Shown: in pieces, positions 1 through 8,072 of the stretch
How the letters are laid out: every line of letters starts with the position of its first letter
How positions within the stretch are numbered: the stretch's first letter is position 1
Assembly (NCBI GenBank): GCA_035527255.1
Contig: DATLAW010000228.1
Location: forward strand, 1-22,504
Source of the DNA: Thermohalobaculum sp035527255
GTDB taxonomy: Bacteria; Pseudomonadota; Alphaproteobacteria; Rhodobacterales; Rhodobacteraceae
Direction of reading: 5' to 3'
Length of the DNA stretch: 22,504 nucleotides
Made by a program: the position numbers and the translations under genes
The notes under the pieces: generated by a model
The model's database searches: none
Seen by the model: only the letters and a program-made list of their open reading frames with translations
What the model was told of the DNA's origin: nothing

Positions 1-337
1 ACCCGATCTGCGGAGAGCATTATGGCCAGCGGCCATGAACAGTGCCGCAACAACAGGCCGAACACATGGCAGCTCCGACCAGCAATGCGATATCCGTCAA
101 AAAAACCCTTGCCAACATGGAGCCGTCCACACATGGCACAACAACGAAGGTCACATTCGCGCGGACATGCGGCAAGTTCCGACTCTACAGCCGACATTGG
201 CGCTGCTTTCCCGGCTAAACCGCGATCACGCGTTTCCGGTCTGATCCGCCCGCGTTCTTTGCCGTTTCGCTGCCCGCCATTCTGATCTAGCCTTGCCGCC
301 CCGGCAGGTTCGCCGGGCGCTGAGAGGGGGAGACATC
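1..337. other. Region upstream of the first gene, no gene recognised
   Basis: No reading frame here looks like protein on either strand; the open frames are rich in Arg, Ser and Pro and have no family resemblance. A short perfect palindrome, ATGGCC-AGC-GGCCAT, lies at 22-36 and could be a protein-binding site or chance. The last 40 bases carry the GA-rich ribosome binding site of the next gene. The window edge may cut a gene lying to the left. Confidence 0.5.
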
Positions 338-1288
338 ATGGCCGCAACCGAGAACAAGGGCGCCGTCGCCGTCATCGGCAACGGGATCATCGGCCATGCG
401 ATGGCCGAGGTTTTTGCCGGGGCCGGGCATTCGGTAGTGATGATCGGGCGCAGCGATGCCTCGCTGGCCCGCGCCATGGACAATATCGAGGCCAGCCTTC
501 GCGAGTTTGTTGCCAATGAGCTGCTGGCGGCGGCCGAGGTGCCGAATACGCTGGGCCGGATCCGGGTCTCGACCGATCTGCGCGACGCGGCCGGGGCCGA
601 GTTCGTTGCCGAGGCGGTGACCGAGGATATGGCCCTGAAGGTGGAAATCTTCGGCGAATTGGACCGGATTTGCCCGCCGGAGACCATCCTGGCCTCGTCC
701 AGTGGCCACCCGGCCAGTGAGTTGGTCGAGCGGGTGACCCACCGCCACCGGGTGATCGCGATGCATTTTTGGTATCCGCCGCAACTGTTCCCGATGCTGG
801 AGGTTTGCCCCGGGCCGGAGACTTCACGCCAAGTGCTGGAGCGGACTTGCGCGTTGCTGCGCGGCGCGGGCAAGGAGCCGGTGGTGATGGCGCGCGAGGT
901 GCCGGGGTTTATCTTCAACCGCCTGCAATTTGCCGTGCTGCGCGAGGCCTGGTCGCTGTGGGCCTCGGGGGCGGCCTCGGCCGAGGCGATCGATGTGGTA
1001 ATGCGCAAGGGGTTGGGGCGGCGCTGGGGGATCACCGGGCCGATTGAATCTGCGGATCTGGGCGGGCTCGATACTTTGTGGAAGTTCGCCGAGGCGCTGC
1101 AGCCGCATCTGGATGCGCGCCGCGACCCACCCGAGGAGGTTGGCGCGCTGGTCGCCGCCGGGCATCGCGGGATTTCCAGCGGGCGCGGTGTCTACGACTG
1201 GAACAAGCGCGACGGCGCGGCGCTGCTGGCGAAACGCCGGGCCGAATTGTTCCGCTGGCTGAAGGTCGACCGTGACGGGGCGGAATAA
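338..1288 (+). CDS. 3-hydroxyacyl-CoA dehydrogenase family protein (NAD-dependent)
   Basis: The 316-residue protein is a probable NAD-dependent dehydrogenase of the L-3-hydroxyacyl-CoA dehydrogenase superfamily, oxidising a beta-hydroxy acid or its CoA ester in the cytoplasm. The N-terminal Rossmann fold shows GNGIIG at residues 14-19. The family's catalytic set is visible with correct spacing: Ser122, His143 in HFWYPP, Glu155 and Asn194. The usual Asn in the HFxNP motif is Tyr, which points away from a canonical fatty-acid enzyme and toward relatives such as carnitine or L-gulonate 3-dehydrogenases; the substrate is not resolved. The ATG at 338 is chosen because a GA-rich ribosome binding site (AGAGGGGGAG, 323-332) sits just upstream; an in-frame start at 293 lacks one. 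It stands alone, 74 bases ahead of the DUF2339 gene. The family assignment is firm, the substrate is not. Confidence 0.88.
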   Translation: MAATENKGAVAVIGNGIIGHAMAEVFAGAGHSVVMIGRSDASLARAMDNIEASLREFVANELLAAAEVPNTLGRIRVSTDLRDAAGAEFVAEAVTEDMALKVEIFGELDRICPPETILASSSGHPASELVERVTHRHRVIAMHFWYPPQLFPMLEVCPGPETSRQVLERTCALLRGAGKEPVVMAREVPGFIFNRLQFAVLREAWSLWASGAASAEAIDVVMRKGLGRRWGITGPIESADLGGLDTLWKFAEALQPHLDARRDPPEEVGALVAAGHRGISSGRGVYDWNKRDGAALLAKRRAELFRWLKVDRDGAE

Positions 1289-1362
1289 TAGGTGTGCTGG
1301 AACGGGCTCTAAGTGTGTTAATCTATTAGACTAGTTTGCTGGCGATTTGGAGCGGTTGCCTG

Positions 1363-4164
1363 ATGGAAGCAATTCTTGGTCTGCTGGGGACGGCCGTCGG
1401 CCTGGCGGTTATTCTTGCGGTGATTTTCGCTTGGGTGGCGATTTTTAAGATCTCGGCGCTGTCCAAACGCGTTACGGCGGTGGAAGCGGAGGTCGTGGCG
1501 GCGCATGCTGCGTTCACGCGGATGGGTCAGGAGCTGTGGCGCGACCCCGAAACGGAGATCAAACCGGAGCCGGAATCGCCGGCTGAACCGGAGCAACCGG
1601 AGGACTTGCCCGCCGTCGCGGCGGCGCGGGTGCCTGCGGTTGAGAAATCTGCCGAGGTTCCGCCTACGGCGGCGGCTCCGCCGGCAATGGATGCGGCGGC
1701 GGGCGAGGCCGCGGCTCCACCGATCACCCCGCTGCCAATTCCGCCCAGCCCCGGCCCGGCCCGCCGGGGCCTGATCAAGGCGATCGAGCAGGAGTTGACC
1801 TCGCGCTGGCTGGTATGGCTCGGCGCCGGTACGGTGGCGCTGAGCGCGGTGTTTCTGGTCTCCTATGCGGTCGAGCAGGGGCTGCTGGGGCCGCTGCCCC
1901 GGGTCGTGCTGGGGCTGCTGATGGGCATGGCGCTGATCGCCGGGGGTGAATGGACCCATCGCCGCCCGATTGCCCGACTGGCTGGTGCAGTGAACCCGGA
2001 CTACGTGCCCCAGGCGCTGACCGCGTCGGGGGTGTTCGCGCTGTATGCGAGCATTTTCGCCGCCCATGCGATCTTCGGCCTGATCGGCATCAGCGTGGCG
2101 TTTGTCGCCCTGGGCGCGGTCAGTTTCGCCGGGCTGATCCTGGCGGTGCGGCAGGGCTGGTTCGTGGCCTTGTTGGGGCTTGCCGGTGGCTACGCGATGC
2201 CGGCCCTGCTGGAATCGAACGCGCCGGCGGCGGTGCCGGTATTCGTCTATCTGTTCATGCTGACCGCCGGGTGCCTGGCGGTGATGCGGTTCCGCAACTG
2301 GCCGTTCCTGGCGATCGCGACGCTGATCGGTTGTGCCGGCTGGCCCATGTTGTGGCTCTTCGGGCCGTGGACCATCGGCGACCAGGGGACGCTGAGCCTG
2401 TATGCGCTGGCGACCGCGGCCGCCTTCGCGCTGTCCTCGACCGGGTTCCCGGTCAAGCGGCCCGACACCCCGGCCAGCGCCTGGCTGGCGGCGATGTTCA
2501 AGGAAACCTCGGGCATGGGGTTCGTCGCGCACGGCCTGATCCTGGTCCTGCTGGCGATGGCGTGTGCGCACAATACGGCGGCCTTCGTGTTCCTTGGGCT
2601 TTATGCCGGGATCGGGATGGCGTTCGGCCTGCGCCGCGCCGCATTCGAGAGCCTGGCGGTGGCGGCGGCGATCATTGTCGGCCTCGCCTTCTTCGTCTGG
2701 CCGCAGCCGCCGGAATTCACCATTCCCGCGGAACTGGCAAGGCACGGCATCCAGAACTACGGCGACACCTTCGGCCCGATCCAGATGCCGGTGGAGTTCC
2801 TGATCTTCGCCCGCGCGGCCCTGTTGTTCGGGGCGTTCTATGGGATCACCGGGTTCCTGGCGCTGAAACGGGTGGCGACGCCGCCGGTTTGGGCGGCGCT
2901 GTCGGCGGCGATGCCGTTGTATTTGCTGACGCTGGCCTATTGGCGCATTGGCGGGTTCGACTTGAATCTGCAATGGGGGGCGATGTTTGCCGGGCTGGCC
3001 CTACTGCAACTGGCGGCGGCCTCAAAGGTCGACCGGCAGGTTGGCCGCGAGCAACTGGCAGTTCCCCTGAGCTTCTATGCAGCCGCGACCACCGCCGCCC
3101 TGGCGCTGGCCTTCACCTGCGTGCTGCGCGAGGCTTGGCTGACTGTGGCGCTGTCGATCGAAGTGCTGGCGCTGGGCTGGATCTGGGCAAACCTGCAGGT
3201 CCGGGCGATCCGGACCATCGCCTATGCTGCCGCCGCGCTGGTGATCGTGCGGTTGGTGCTGAACCCGGAGATTCTGGACTATCACGGCAGTGTCGCCGGC
3301 CTGTTCAGTTGGGTGATCTATGGCTACGGCATTCCGGCCGCCGCATTCCTCGGGGCGTCGCGGCTGTTTGGTGACGCCCGGAGCGACCCACTGGCGGCGC
3401 TGTGCGAGGCGGCGGCGGTCGGCTTTGGTTTCCTGATGGTGGCGCTGCAATTGCGGGTCTGGACGTCGGGCACAATCGTCGGGGCGGATTATGGCCTGTT
3501 CGATCAGGCGGTGCAGTCGGTCTGGTGGCTGATTGCGGCCGGTCTGTTGTTGCAGCGCCAAGTCACCGCGCGGTCAAAGGTGGCGCTTTTTGGTGGGCGG
3601 GCGCTGCTAGCCCTGGCGGCGGTGCAGATCGTGCTGGGCCATCTGCTGGCGAGCAATCCGCTGTTCGTCGACGATCCGGTTGGCGAGTGGCCGTTGGTCA
3701 ACCTTTTGGGCCTGGCGTATCTGGTGCCTGCGGTCCTGTGCTGGTGGCTCGCGGGCGAGCGGATCGATCTGCCTGAGAGGGTGCAGCAGGGGTCGCGGAT
3801 CGTGGTGGGGGTGCTGATCTTTGTCTATCTGACGCTGGAAGTGCGCCACCTGTTCCAAGGCAGCCTGATTTCGCTGAGCTATTACCGGGTGCCTGAGAAT
3901 GGCGAGATCTACACCTATTCGGCGGTCTGGACTGTGTATTCGCTGGTGCTGCTGGCGGTTGGCATCCTGCAAGGTTCGAGCATGATGCGGCATGCGTCGC
4001 TGGCGGTGCTGATCGTGGCAGTGGTCAAGGTGTTCCTGTATGACACGTCGGATCTGACCGGGTTGTTCCGGGTCGCATCGTTCCTTGGGCTGGGGCTGAC
4101 GTTGATCGGCATCGGCTATATCTACCGGCGGTTCGTATCCGAGCCACCGCCGCAGGAGGGGTGA
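1363..4164 (+). CDS. DUF2339 family polytopic membrane protein
   Basis: The 933-residue integral membrane protein has the DUF2339 layout. It begins with one N-terminal hydrophobic helix (about residues 3-28), followed by a short coiled segment (SALSKRVTAVEAEV). An Ala/Pro/Glu-rich linker of about 70 residues comes next, and then a long array of roughly two dozen hydrophobic helices running to the C-terminus. The function of this family is unknown. The ATG at 1363 is preferred because GGAGCGG (1349-1355) is well spaced before it; an in-frame TTG at 1336 would add nine residues without a ribosome binding site. The gene ends with TGA and converges on the LysR gene across the palindrome pair at 4210-4297. 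The reading frame is intact, and the start is the only doubtful point. Confidence 0.88.
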   Translation: MEAILGLLGTAVGLAVILAVIFAWVAIFKISALSKRVTAVEAEVVAAHAAFTRMGQELWRDPETEIKPEPESPAEPEQPEDLPAVAAARVPAVEKSAEVPPTAAAPPAMDAAAGEAAAPPITPLPIPPSPGPARRGLIKAIEQELTSRWLVWLGAGTVALSAVFLVSYAVEQGLLGPLPRVVLGLLMGMALIAGGEWTHRRPIARLAGAVNPDYVPQALTASGVFALYASIFAAHAIFGLIGISVAFVALGAVSFAGLILAVRQGWFVALLGLAGGYAMPALLESNAPAAVPVFVYLFMLTAGCLAVMRFRNWPFLAIATLIGCAGWPMLWLFGPWTIGDQGTLSLYALATAAAFALSSTGFPVKRPDTPASAWLAAMFKETSGMGFVAHGLILVLLAMACAHNTAAFVFLGLYAGIGMAFGLRRAAFESLAVAAAIIVGLAFFVWPQPPEFTIPAELARHGIQNYGDTFGPIQMPVEFLIFARAALLFGAFYGITGFLALKRVATPPVWAALSAAMPLYLLTLAYWRIGGFDLNLQWGAMFAGLALLQLAAASKVDRQVGREQLAVPLSFYAAATTAALALAFTCVLREAWLTVALSIEVLALGWIWANLQVRAIRTIAYAAAALVIVRLVLNPEILDYHGSVAGLFSWVIYGYGIPAAAFLGASRLFGDARSDPLAALCEAAAVGFGFLMVALQLRVWTSGTIVGADYGLFDQAVQSVWWLIAAGLLLQRQVTARSKVALFGGRALLALAAVQIVLGHLLASNPLFVDDPVGEWPLVNLLGLAYLVPAVLCWWLAGERIDLPERVQQGSRIVVGVLIFVYLTLEVRHLFQGSLISLSYYRVPENGEIYTYSAVWTVYSLVLLAVGILQGSSMMRHASLAVLIVAVVKVFLYDTSDLTGLFRVASFLGLGLTLIGIGYIYRRFVSEPPPQEG

Positions 4165-4200
4165 GGGCCAAGTCCCGGTGACCGCATGTGCCCATGCTGC

Positions 4201-4300
4201 CGGATCGGAGATCCACTTCCCCGGCCTTGAGCCGGGGCCTTGCTCCGTTGTGCGCTGCGGATCGAGGTCCCGGGTCAAGCCCGGGAAAGTGCTGATCCAG
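4201..4300. repeat. Inverted pair of REP-like palindromes, possible bidirectional terminator
   Basis: Two GC-rich hairpins lie between converging genes. The first is CCCCGGC-CTTGA-GCCGGGG at 4219-4237. The second is TCCCGGG-TCAAG-CCCGGGA at 4268-4286. Their loops are reverse complements, and similarity continues into the flanks (AGGYCCCGG...RAAGTG), so these are two copies of one unit in opposite orientation. Palindromes of this GTCAAGCCCGGG type are widespread intergenic elements in alphaproteobacterial genomes. There is no clear T-run, so a terminator role is inferred from position only. Confidence 0.75.
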
Positions 4301-4345
4301 CGGATCGTTTCCGATCAACGATTGTTGGCATGAGGCGGCGGGTCT

Positions 4346-5227
4346 TCACCCCGCCTCGGCCACGGCAACCAGTTGGGCGTGGAGTGCTGCGGCCAGCCTG
4401 GCCTTGGGGTTGCGGTCGCGCTCGATCAGGGCGAGGTGGCGGGCGGCCTGAGGGTTGCCGAAGGGCAGGCGGCGGAGGGTCGCGGCCAAGGGTGCACCGG
4501 GACGCGCACCGGGACGTTCCGGCACCACCGAGACGCCGAGACCGTGGGCGACGAGGGACTCGATGGCCTCCAGGCTGTCAACTTCCATGGCCTCGGTCGG
4601 GCGCAGGCCGCGCCCGTGCAACAGGCGCTCGATCTGCTGGCCGGCCCAGGTTTTGCGGCTGAACCAGATGAAGGGGTGGGCGGCGATCAGTTCGGCATCG
4701 GTTTTCTCAGTGGCATCGCCGGGGGCGATCACCACCAACGGCTCGCGGGCGATGTCGTGCAGCACCAGCCCCTCGGGGGCGATGTCAGGGCGGGTGGCGA
4801 CGGCGACATCAAGCTCGGCCCCGCGCACCATCTGGGCCAGTTCCGACGACAGCCCGGTGCGGACCCGGATGGCGAGTTTCGGGTGCAACGCCCTTAGCCG
4901 GGCCAGGGCCGGGGGTAGCAGATGCACCATCTCGGTCGGGACCACGCCAACGGCGAGCGAGCCTGCCAACGCCTGATCCGAGCCGAGCGCCCTAATCTCG
5001 TCCTCCAGCGCCGCCATGCGCCGGGCCTGCTCAACCAGGGCGGCGCCGCGCGGCGTCAGGCGGGGCGGGCGCTGGCTGCGGTCGACCAAGGCAATGCCCA
5101 GATCTTCCTCGAGCGCCTTGACGTGCAGGCTGATTGCCGAGTGGCTGAGGCCGACCGCATTGCCGGCGGCGGTGAAGCTGCCTCGCTCGGCTATGGCAAC
5201 CAGGGTGCGCAGCTGGCGGAGGTTCAT
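4346..5227 (-). CDS. LysR-type transcriptional regulator
   Basis: The 293-residue protein has the full LysR layout. The N-terminal winged helix-turn-helix spans about residues 1-60, with the typical RGSFTAAGNAVGLSHSAISL pattern, and is followed by a linker helix and a periplasmic-binding-type effector domain. The start at 5227 (MNLRQLRTL) matches the usual LysR N-terminus; an in-frame ATG at 5245 would abut the palindrome at 5246-5264. The gene is transcribed divergently from the acyl-CoA dehydrogenase-fold gene, the classical arrangement in which a LysR protein controls its neighbour and itself. The effector cannot be read from sequence; a CoA-pathway intermediate of the neighbouring enzyme is a reasonable guess. 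Confidence 0.92.
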   Translation of the reverse strand: MNLRQLRTLVAIAERGSFTAAGNAVGLSHSAISLHVKALEEDLGIALVDRSQRPPRLTPRGAALVEQARRMAALEDEIRALGSDQALAGSLAVGVVPTEMVHLLPPALARLRALHPKLAIRVRTGLSSELAQMVRGAELDVAVATRPDIAPEGLVLHDIAREPLVVIAPGDATEKTDAELIAAHPFIWFSRKTWAGQQIERLLHGRGLRPTEAMEVDSLEAIESLVAHGLGVSVVPERPGARPGAPLAATLRRLPFGNPQAARHLALIERDRNPKARLAAALHAQLVAVAEAG

Positions 5228-5245
5228 AGTGTTAAACTTTCTCAT

Positions 5246-5283
5246 AGTATTTGCCAGAAATACTCGTTTCCGTTTTAATACTC
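5246..5283. promoter_or_regulatory. Candidate LysR operator in divergent promoter region
   Basis: A perfect 19-bp interrupted palindrome, AGTATTT-GCCAG-AAATACT, occupies 5246-5264. Its right half extends into AATACTC (5259-5265), which is repeated directly at 5277-5283, 18 bases further on. A strong dyad site plus a nearby half-site in a divergent LysR intergenic region resembles the recognition/activation site pair of LysR regulators. The spacing is not exactly T-N11-A, so assignment rests on symmetry and position. Confidence 0.55.
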
Positions 5284-5323
5284 AACGGTGTATCGTGTTC
5301 ACGAAACCGTGAGGAGGGTCCCG

Positions 5324-6544
5324 ATGTTCCAATTGAGCGAACCGCGTCAGAAACTTCAGGCCAAGGCGCGGGCGCTGGCCGAGGGGGTATTTCGCGGCCG
5401 GGCGGCGGAGATCGACCGGGCCGAGGAATATCCGTGGGACAATGTCGCGGCGCTGCGTGAGGCGGGCTTTCTGGGCATGACCATCCCCAAGGCGCTGGGC
5501 GGGCAGGGCCGCGATTTCCTGGATGCGGCGCTGGTGGTCGAGGAGATCGCCAAATGCTGCGCGGTGACCGCGCGGATAACTGTCGAGGCCAATATGGGTG
5601 GGGTCTCGGCGGTCATTGTCTACGGTAGCGAGGCGCAACAGAAATTGGCGGCCGAGTTGGTGCTGGCGGGTGATAAACCGGCGATATGCATCACCGAGCC
5701 GGGGGCGGGATCCGCTGCCAGCGAGATGACGACGACGGCGCGCCGGGTGCGCGGCGGCTATGTGTTGAACGGCACCAAGCACTGGATCACCGGCGGTGGG
5801 GTCTCGCGGTTGCATCTGATCTTTGCCCGGATAATCGATGGCGATGCGGACATGGGTATCGGCAGCTTCCTGGCGGTGCGGGGCGAGGCTGAAGGGCTGA
5901 CGGTTGGCAGGCGTGAGCCGACCATGGGGCTGCGGGGCATTCCGGAGACCGAGATCATCCTGGAAGATCTGTTCATCAGTGACGCCATGGCGCTGATCCC
6001 CGGCGGCGATCCGGCGCGGGGCTTCGGCAAGCTGATGACCGCCTATAACAGCCAGCGGGTTGGCGCCGCCGCGGTCGCATTGGGGATCGGCGAGGGGGCC
6101 TACGAGACGGCGTTGGCTTTCGTGCAGGAGCGCGAGCAGTTTGGCCGGCCGATCGCAGAATTTCAGGGGTTGCAGTGGATGCTGGCGGATATGTCGATCG
6201 GGCTGGCGGCCGCGCAGGCGCTGGTCTGGAAGGCGGCGGCGAGTGCTCCGGCGGGCGGCTTCCCGGATATGTGCATGGCCGCGCAGGCCAAGATACTGGC
6301 GGCGGAGACGGCGGTGAAGGTGACCAACGACGCCTTGCAACTGCATGGTGCCGCGGGCTATTCGCGCAACCTGCCGCTGGAGCGGATGGTGCGTGACGCG
6401 CGGATGTTCACCATCGGCGGCGGCACCGCGCAGGTGCTGCGGACCCAGGTGGCGGGCGCTCTGCTGGGCCGAAAGCTGCCGCAGACGCGGGAGGGCTATT
6501 TGCCCGAATCCGCCGCCGCTGGAGGCCGGCGCCAGGTGGCATGA
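5324..6544 (+). CDS. Acyl-CoA dehydrogenase-fold flavoenzyme, probable 3-sulfinopropanoyl-CoA desulfinase type
   Basis: The 406-residue protein has the complete acyl-CoA dehydrogenase fold: an N-terminal helical domain, a middle beta domain (ITEPGAGS at 123-130, WITGGG at 154-159) and a C-terminal helical domain (REQFGRPIAEFQ at 270-281). It should bind FAD and an acyl-CoA. Ordinary members need a catalytic Glu in the IYEGT motif or in the LDxER helix. Here the first reads GGGT with Gly366, and the second reads NSQR with Gln244. Arg84 is present. This Arg84/Gln/Gly366 set matches what is published for the 3-sulfinopropanoyl-CoA desulfinase of Advenella mimigardefordensis (Arg84, Gln246, Gly366), which releases sulfite and yields propionyl-CoA and is not a dehydrogenase. 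The ATG at 5324 follows GAGGAGGG (5311-5318). The specific function is inferred from residues only. Confidence 0.85.
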   Translation: MFQLSEPRQKLQAKARALAEGVFRGRAAEIDRAEEYPWDNVAALREAGFLGMTIPKALGGQGRDFLDAALVVEEIAKCCAVTARITVEANMGGVSAVIVYGSEAQQKLAAELVLAGDKPAICITEPGAGSAASEMTTTARRVRGGYVLNGTKHWITGGGVSRLHLIFARIIDGDADMGIGSFLAVRGEAEGLTVGRREPTMGLRGIPETEIILEDLFISDAMALIPGGDPARGFGKLMTAYNSQRVGAAAVALGIGEGAYETALAFVQEREQFGRPIAEFQGLQWMLADMSIGLAAAQALVWKAAASAPAGGFPDMCMAAQAKILAAETAVKVTNDALQLHGAAGYSRNLPLERMVRDARMFTIGGGTAQVLRTQVAGALLGRKLPQTREGYLPESAAAGGRRQVA

Positions 6545-6601
6545 ACGGCGAACTGTCGCCGCCAACGTCTGGCACAAAAATACGCTAAAAACATTGCACG
6601 A

Positions 6602-6619
6602 CCGTCATCCTTCTGGCCT
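6602..6619 (+). promoter_or_regulatory. Candidate Pho box upstream of ugp operon
   Basis: CCGTCAT-CCTT-CTGGCCT matches the PhoB consensus CTGTCAT-N4-CTGTCAT at 11 of 14 positions with the right 4-base spacer. Ugp transport operons are PhoB-controlled in several Proteobacteria. The site lies 60 bases before the ugpB start. A good -10 at the expected distance downstream is not obvious, and TTGCAC/CCTAAT with 17 bp spacing overlaps the site as an alternative promoter. Confidence 0.45.
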
Positions 6620-6679
6620 AATCCCCGCAATGCGGCGCTTCCAAGGTGCTGTATCAAATAGATTGAAGGGGAGAGAAGC

Positions 6680-7990
6680 ATGAGATCGATGACCGCAATT
6701 GCTGCGGTGCTGGCAGCGACGCTGACCGCATCCGCTGCCAGTGCCGCGACCGAGATCACCTGGTGGCACGCCTTTACCGGACGGTTGGGTGATCTGCTGG
6801 CCGAACAGGTCGAGCAATTCAACGCCTCACAGTCGGACTATGTCGTGGTTGCCACCAACAAGGGCAACTATTCCGAGACGCTGAACGCCGGTATCGCCGC
6901 ATTCCGCGCCGGTGAGCAGCCGAACATCCTCCTGGTCTTCGAGGTCGGCACCGCGACCATGATGGCGGCACAGGGTGCTGTGAAGCCGGTCTATCAGTTG
7001 ATGGAGGAAACCGGCGAATCCTTCGACCCCAGCGTCTATCTGCCGCCGGTCGCCGGGTACTACACCACCACCGACGGCAAGATGCTGTCGCTGCCCTACA
7101 ACTCGTCGACGCCGGTGCTCTACGTCAATCGCGATGCCTTCTAGGCGGCTGCCGTCGATCCGGATACCGACCTCTCGACCTGGGAGAATGTCGATGCGGC
7201 GATGACCGCATTGCAGCTTGGCGGCGAGGAATGCCCGCTGGTCACGGCGTGGCAGAGCTGGGTGCATCTGGAGAACCTGTCCGCCTACCACAACGTGCCG
7301 TTCGCGACGAAGGAGAACGGTTTCGCTGCTCTCGACACCGAGCTCGCGTTCAACGGCCCGGTCCAGGTGGCGCATATCGAGGCGATGGGCGAATGGGCCC
7401 GCGACGGCAAGTTCATCTACACCGGCCGGCGCAACGAGGGCGGGGCGAATTTCCGTGGCGGCGATTGCGCGCTGTTCACCGAGTCCTCGGCTGGCTATGC
7501 CGGAGTGAAGAAGGAGGCCGCGTTCAAGTTCGACATCCGTCCGTTGCCTTATTGGGCGTCCGTTCATGGTGCGCCGCAGAACACCATCATCGGTGGCGCG
7601 TCGCTGTGGGTGATGGAGGGCCATGACGCCGCGGAATATGCTGGCGTGGCGGAGTTCCTGAACTTCCTGTCGACATCGGACATCCAGGCTGCCTGGCATC
7701 AGAACACCGGCTACCTGCCGATCACCCTGTCGGCCTATGATCAGATCAAGGCGTCGGGCTTTTATGACGAGAACCCCGGCACCGACATCGCCATCATCCA
7801 GATGACGTCGAAGGCGCCGACCGCCAACTCGAAGGGGTTGCGGCTGGGCAGCTTCGATCAGATCCGCGGCATCATCGACGAGGAACTGGAGGCGGTTTGG
7901 GCGGGAGACAAGACCACACAGGCGGCCCTCGACAGCGCCGCCGAGCGCGGCAACGAGCTGCTGCGGCGGTTCGAACAAGCCAACCAGTGA
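6680..7990 (+). pseudogene. ugpB: UgpB-like glycerol-3-phosphate binding protein, interrupted by in-frame UAG
   Basis: This is the periplasmic solute-binding protein of a carbohydrate (CUT1) ABC importer, most like UgpB for sn-glycerol-3-phosphate and its diesters. A signal peptide with cleavage after ASA or SAA is seen at about residues 1-23, followed by the UgpB-like start ITWWHAF. The ribosome binding site AGGGGAGAG is at 6666-6674. The frame is whole over 437 codons, the normal family length, except for one TAG at codon 155 (7142-7144) in RDAF-stop-AAAVDP, where relatives usually carry Lys, Glu or Gln. Nothing is missing on either side, so one substitution (CAG, GAG or AAG to TAG) explains it. 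Unless the amber codon is read through, only the first 154 residues are made and the importer has no receptor. The downstream permease genes are intact. Confidence 0.85.
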
Positions 7991-8015
7991 ACGCCCATCT
8001 GTGACTGCCAACGTG

Positions 8016-8035
8016 TCTGGGGCTGCGGCCCCGGA
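8016..8035 (+). other. RNA hairpin between ugpB and ugpA
   Basis: TCTGGGGC-TGCG-GCCCCGGA can form an 8-bp stem (one G-U pair) with a four-base loop in the 82-base gap after ugpB. Stable hairpins directly after binding-protein genes are known in other ABC operons to protect the upstream mRNA and to lower expression of the permease genes. That role is inferred from position. No T-run follows, so it is not a clear terminator. Confidence 0.45.
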
Positions 8036-8072
8036 CTCCCGTTCCACGGCGATTGCCTGACAGGATCCGGCG

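Noticed and set aside
1318..2973. 551-codon open frame on the minus strand
   Set aside because: Antisense to the DUF2339 gene; composition is Arg/Gln/His-rich with no motif, the usual mirror of a GC-rich gene.
1950..3374. 474-codon open frame on the plus strand
   Set aside because: Alternative frame of the DUF2339 gene, Gly/Arg/Pro-rich and not protein-like.
5282..6577. 431-codon open frame on the minus strand
   Set aside because: Mirror of the acyl-CoA dehydrogenase-fold gene; no family motifs.
6570..6590. Sigma54 promoter (GGCAC...GC) before ugpB
   Set aside because: The GG and GC dinucleotides are 11 rather than 10 bases apart and the -12 element is poor.
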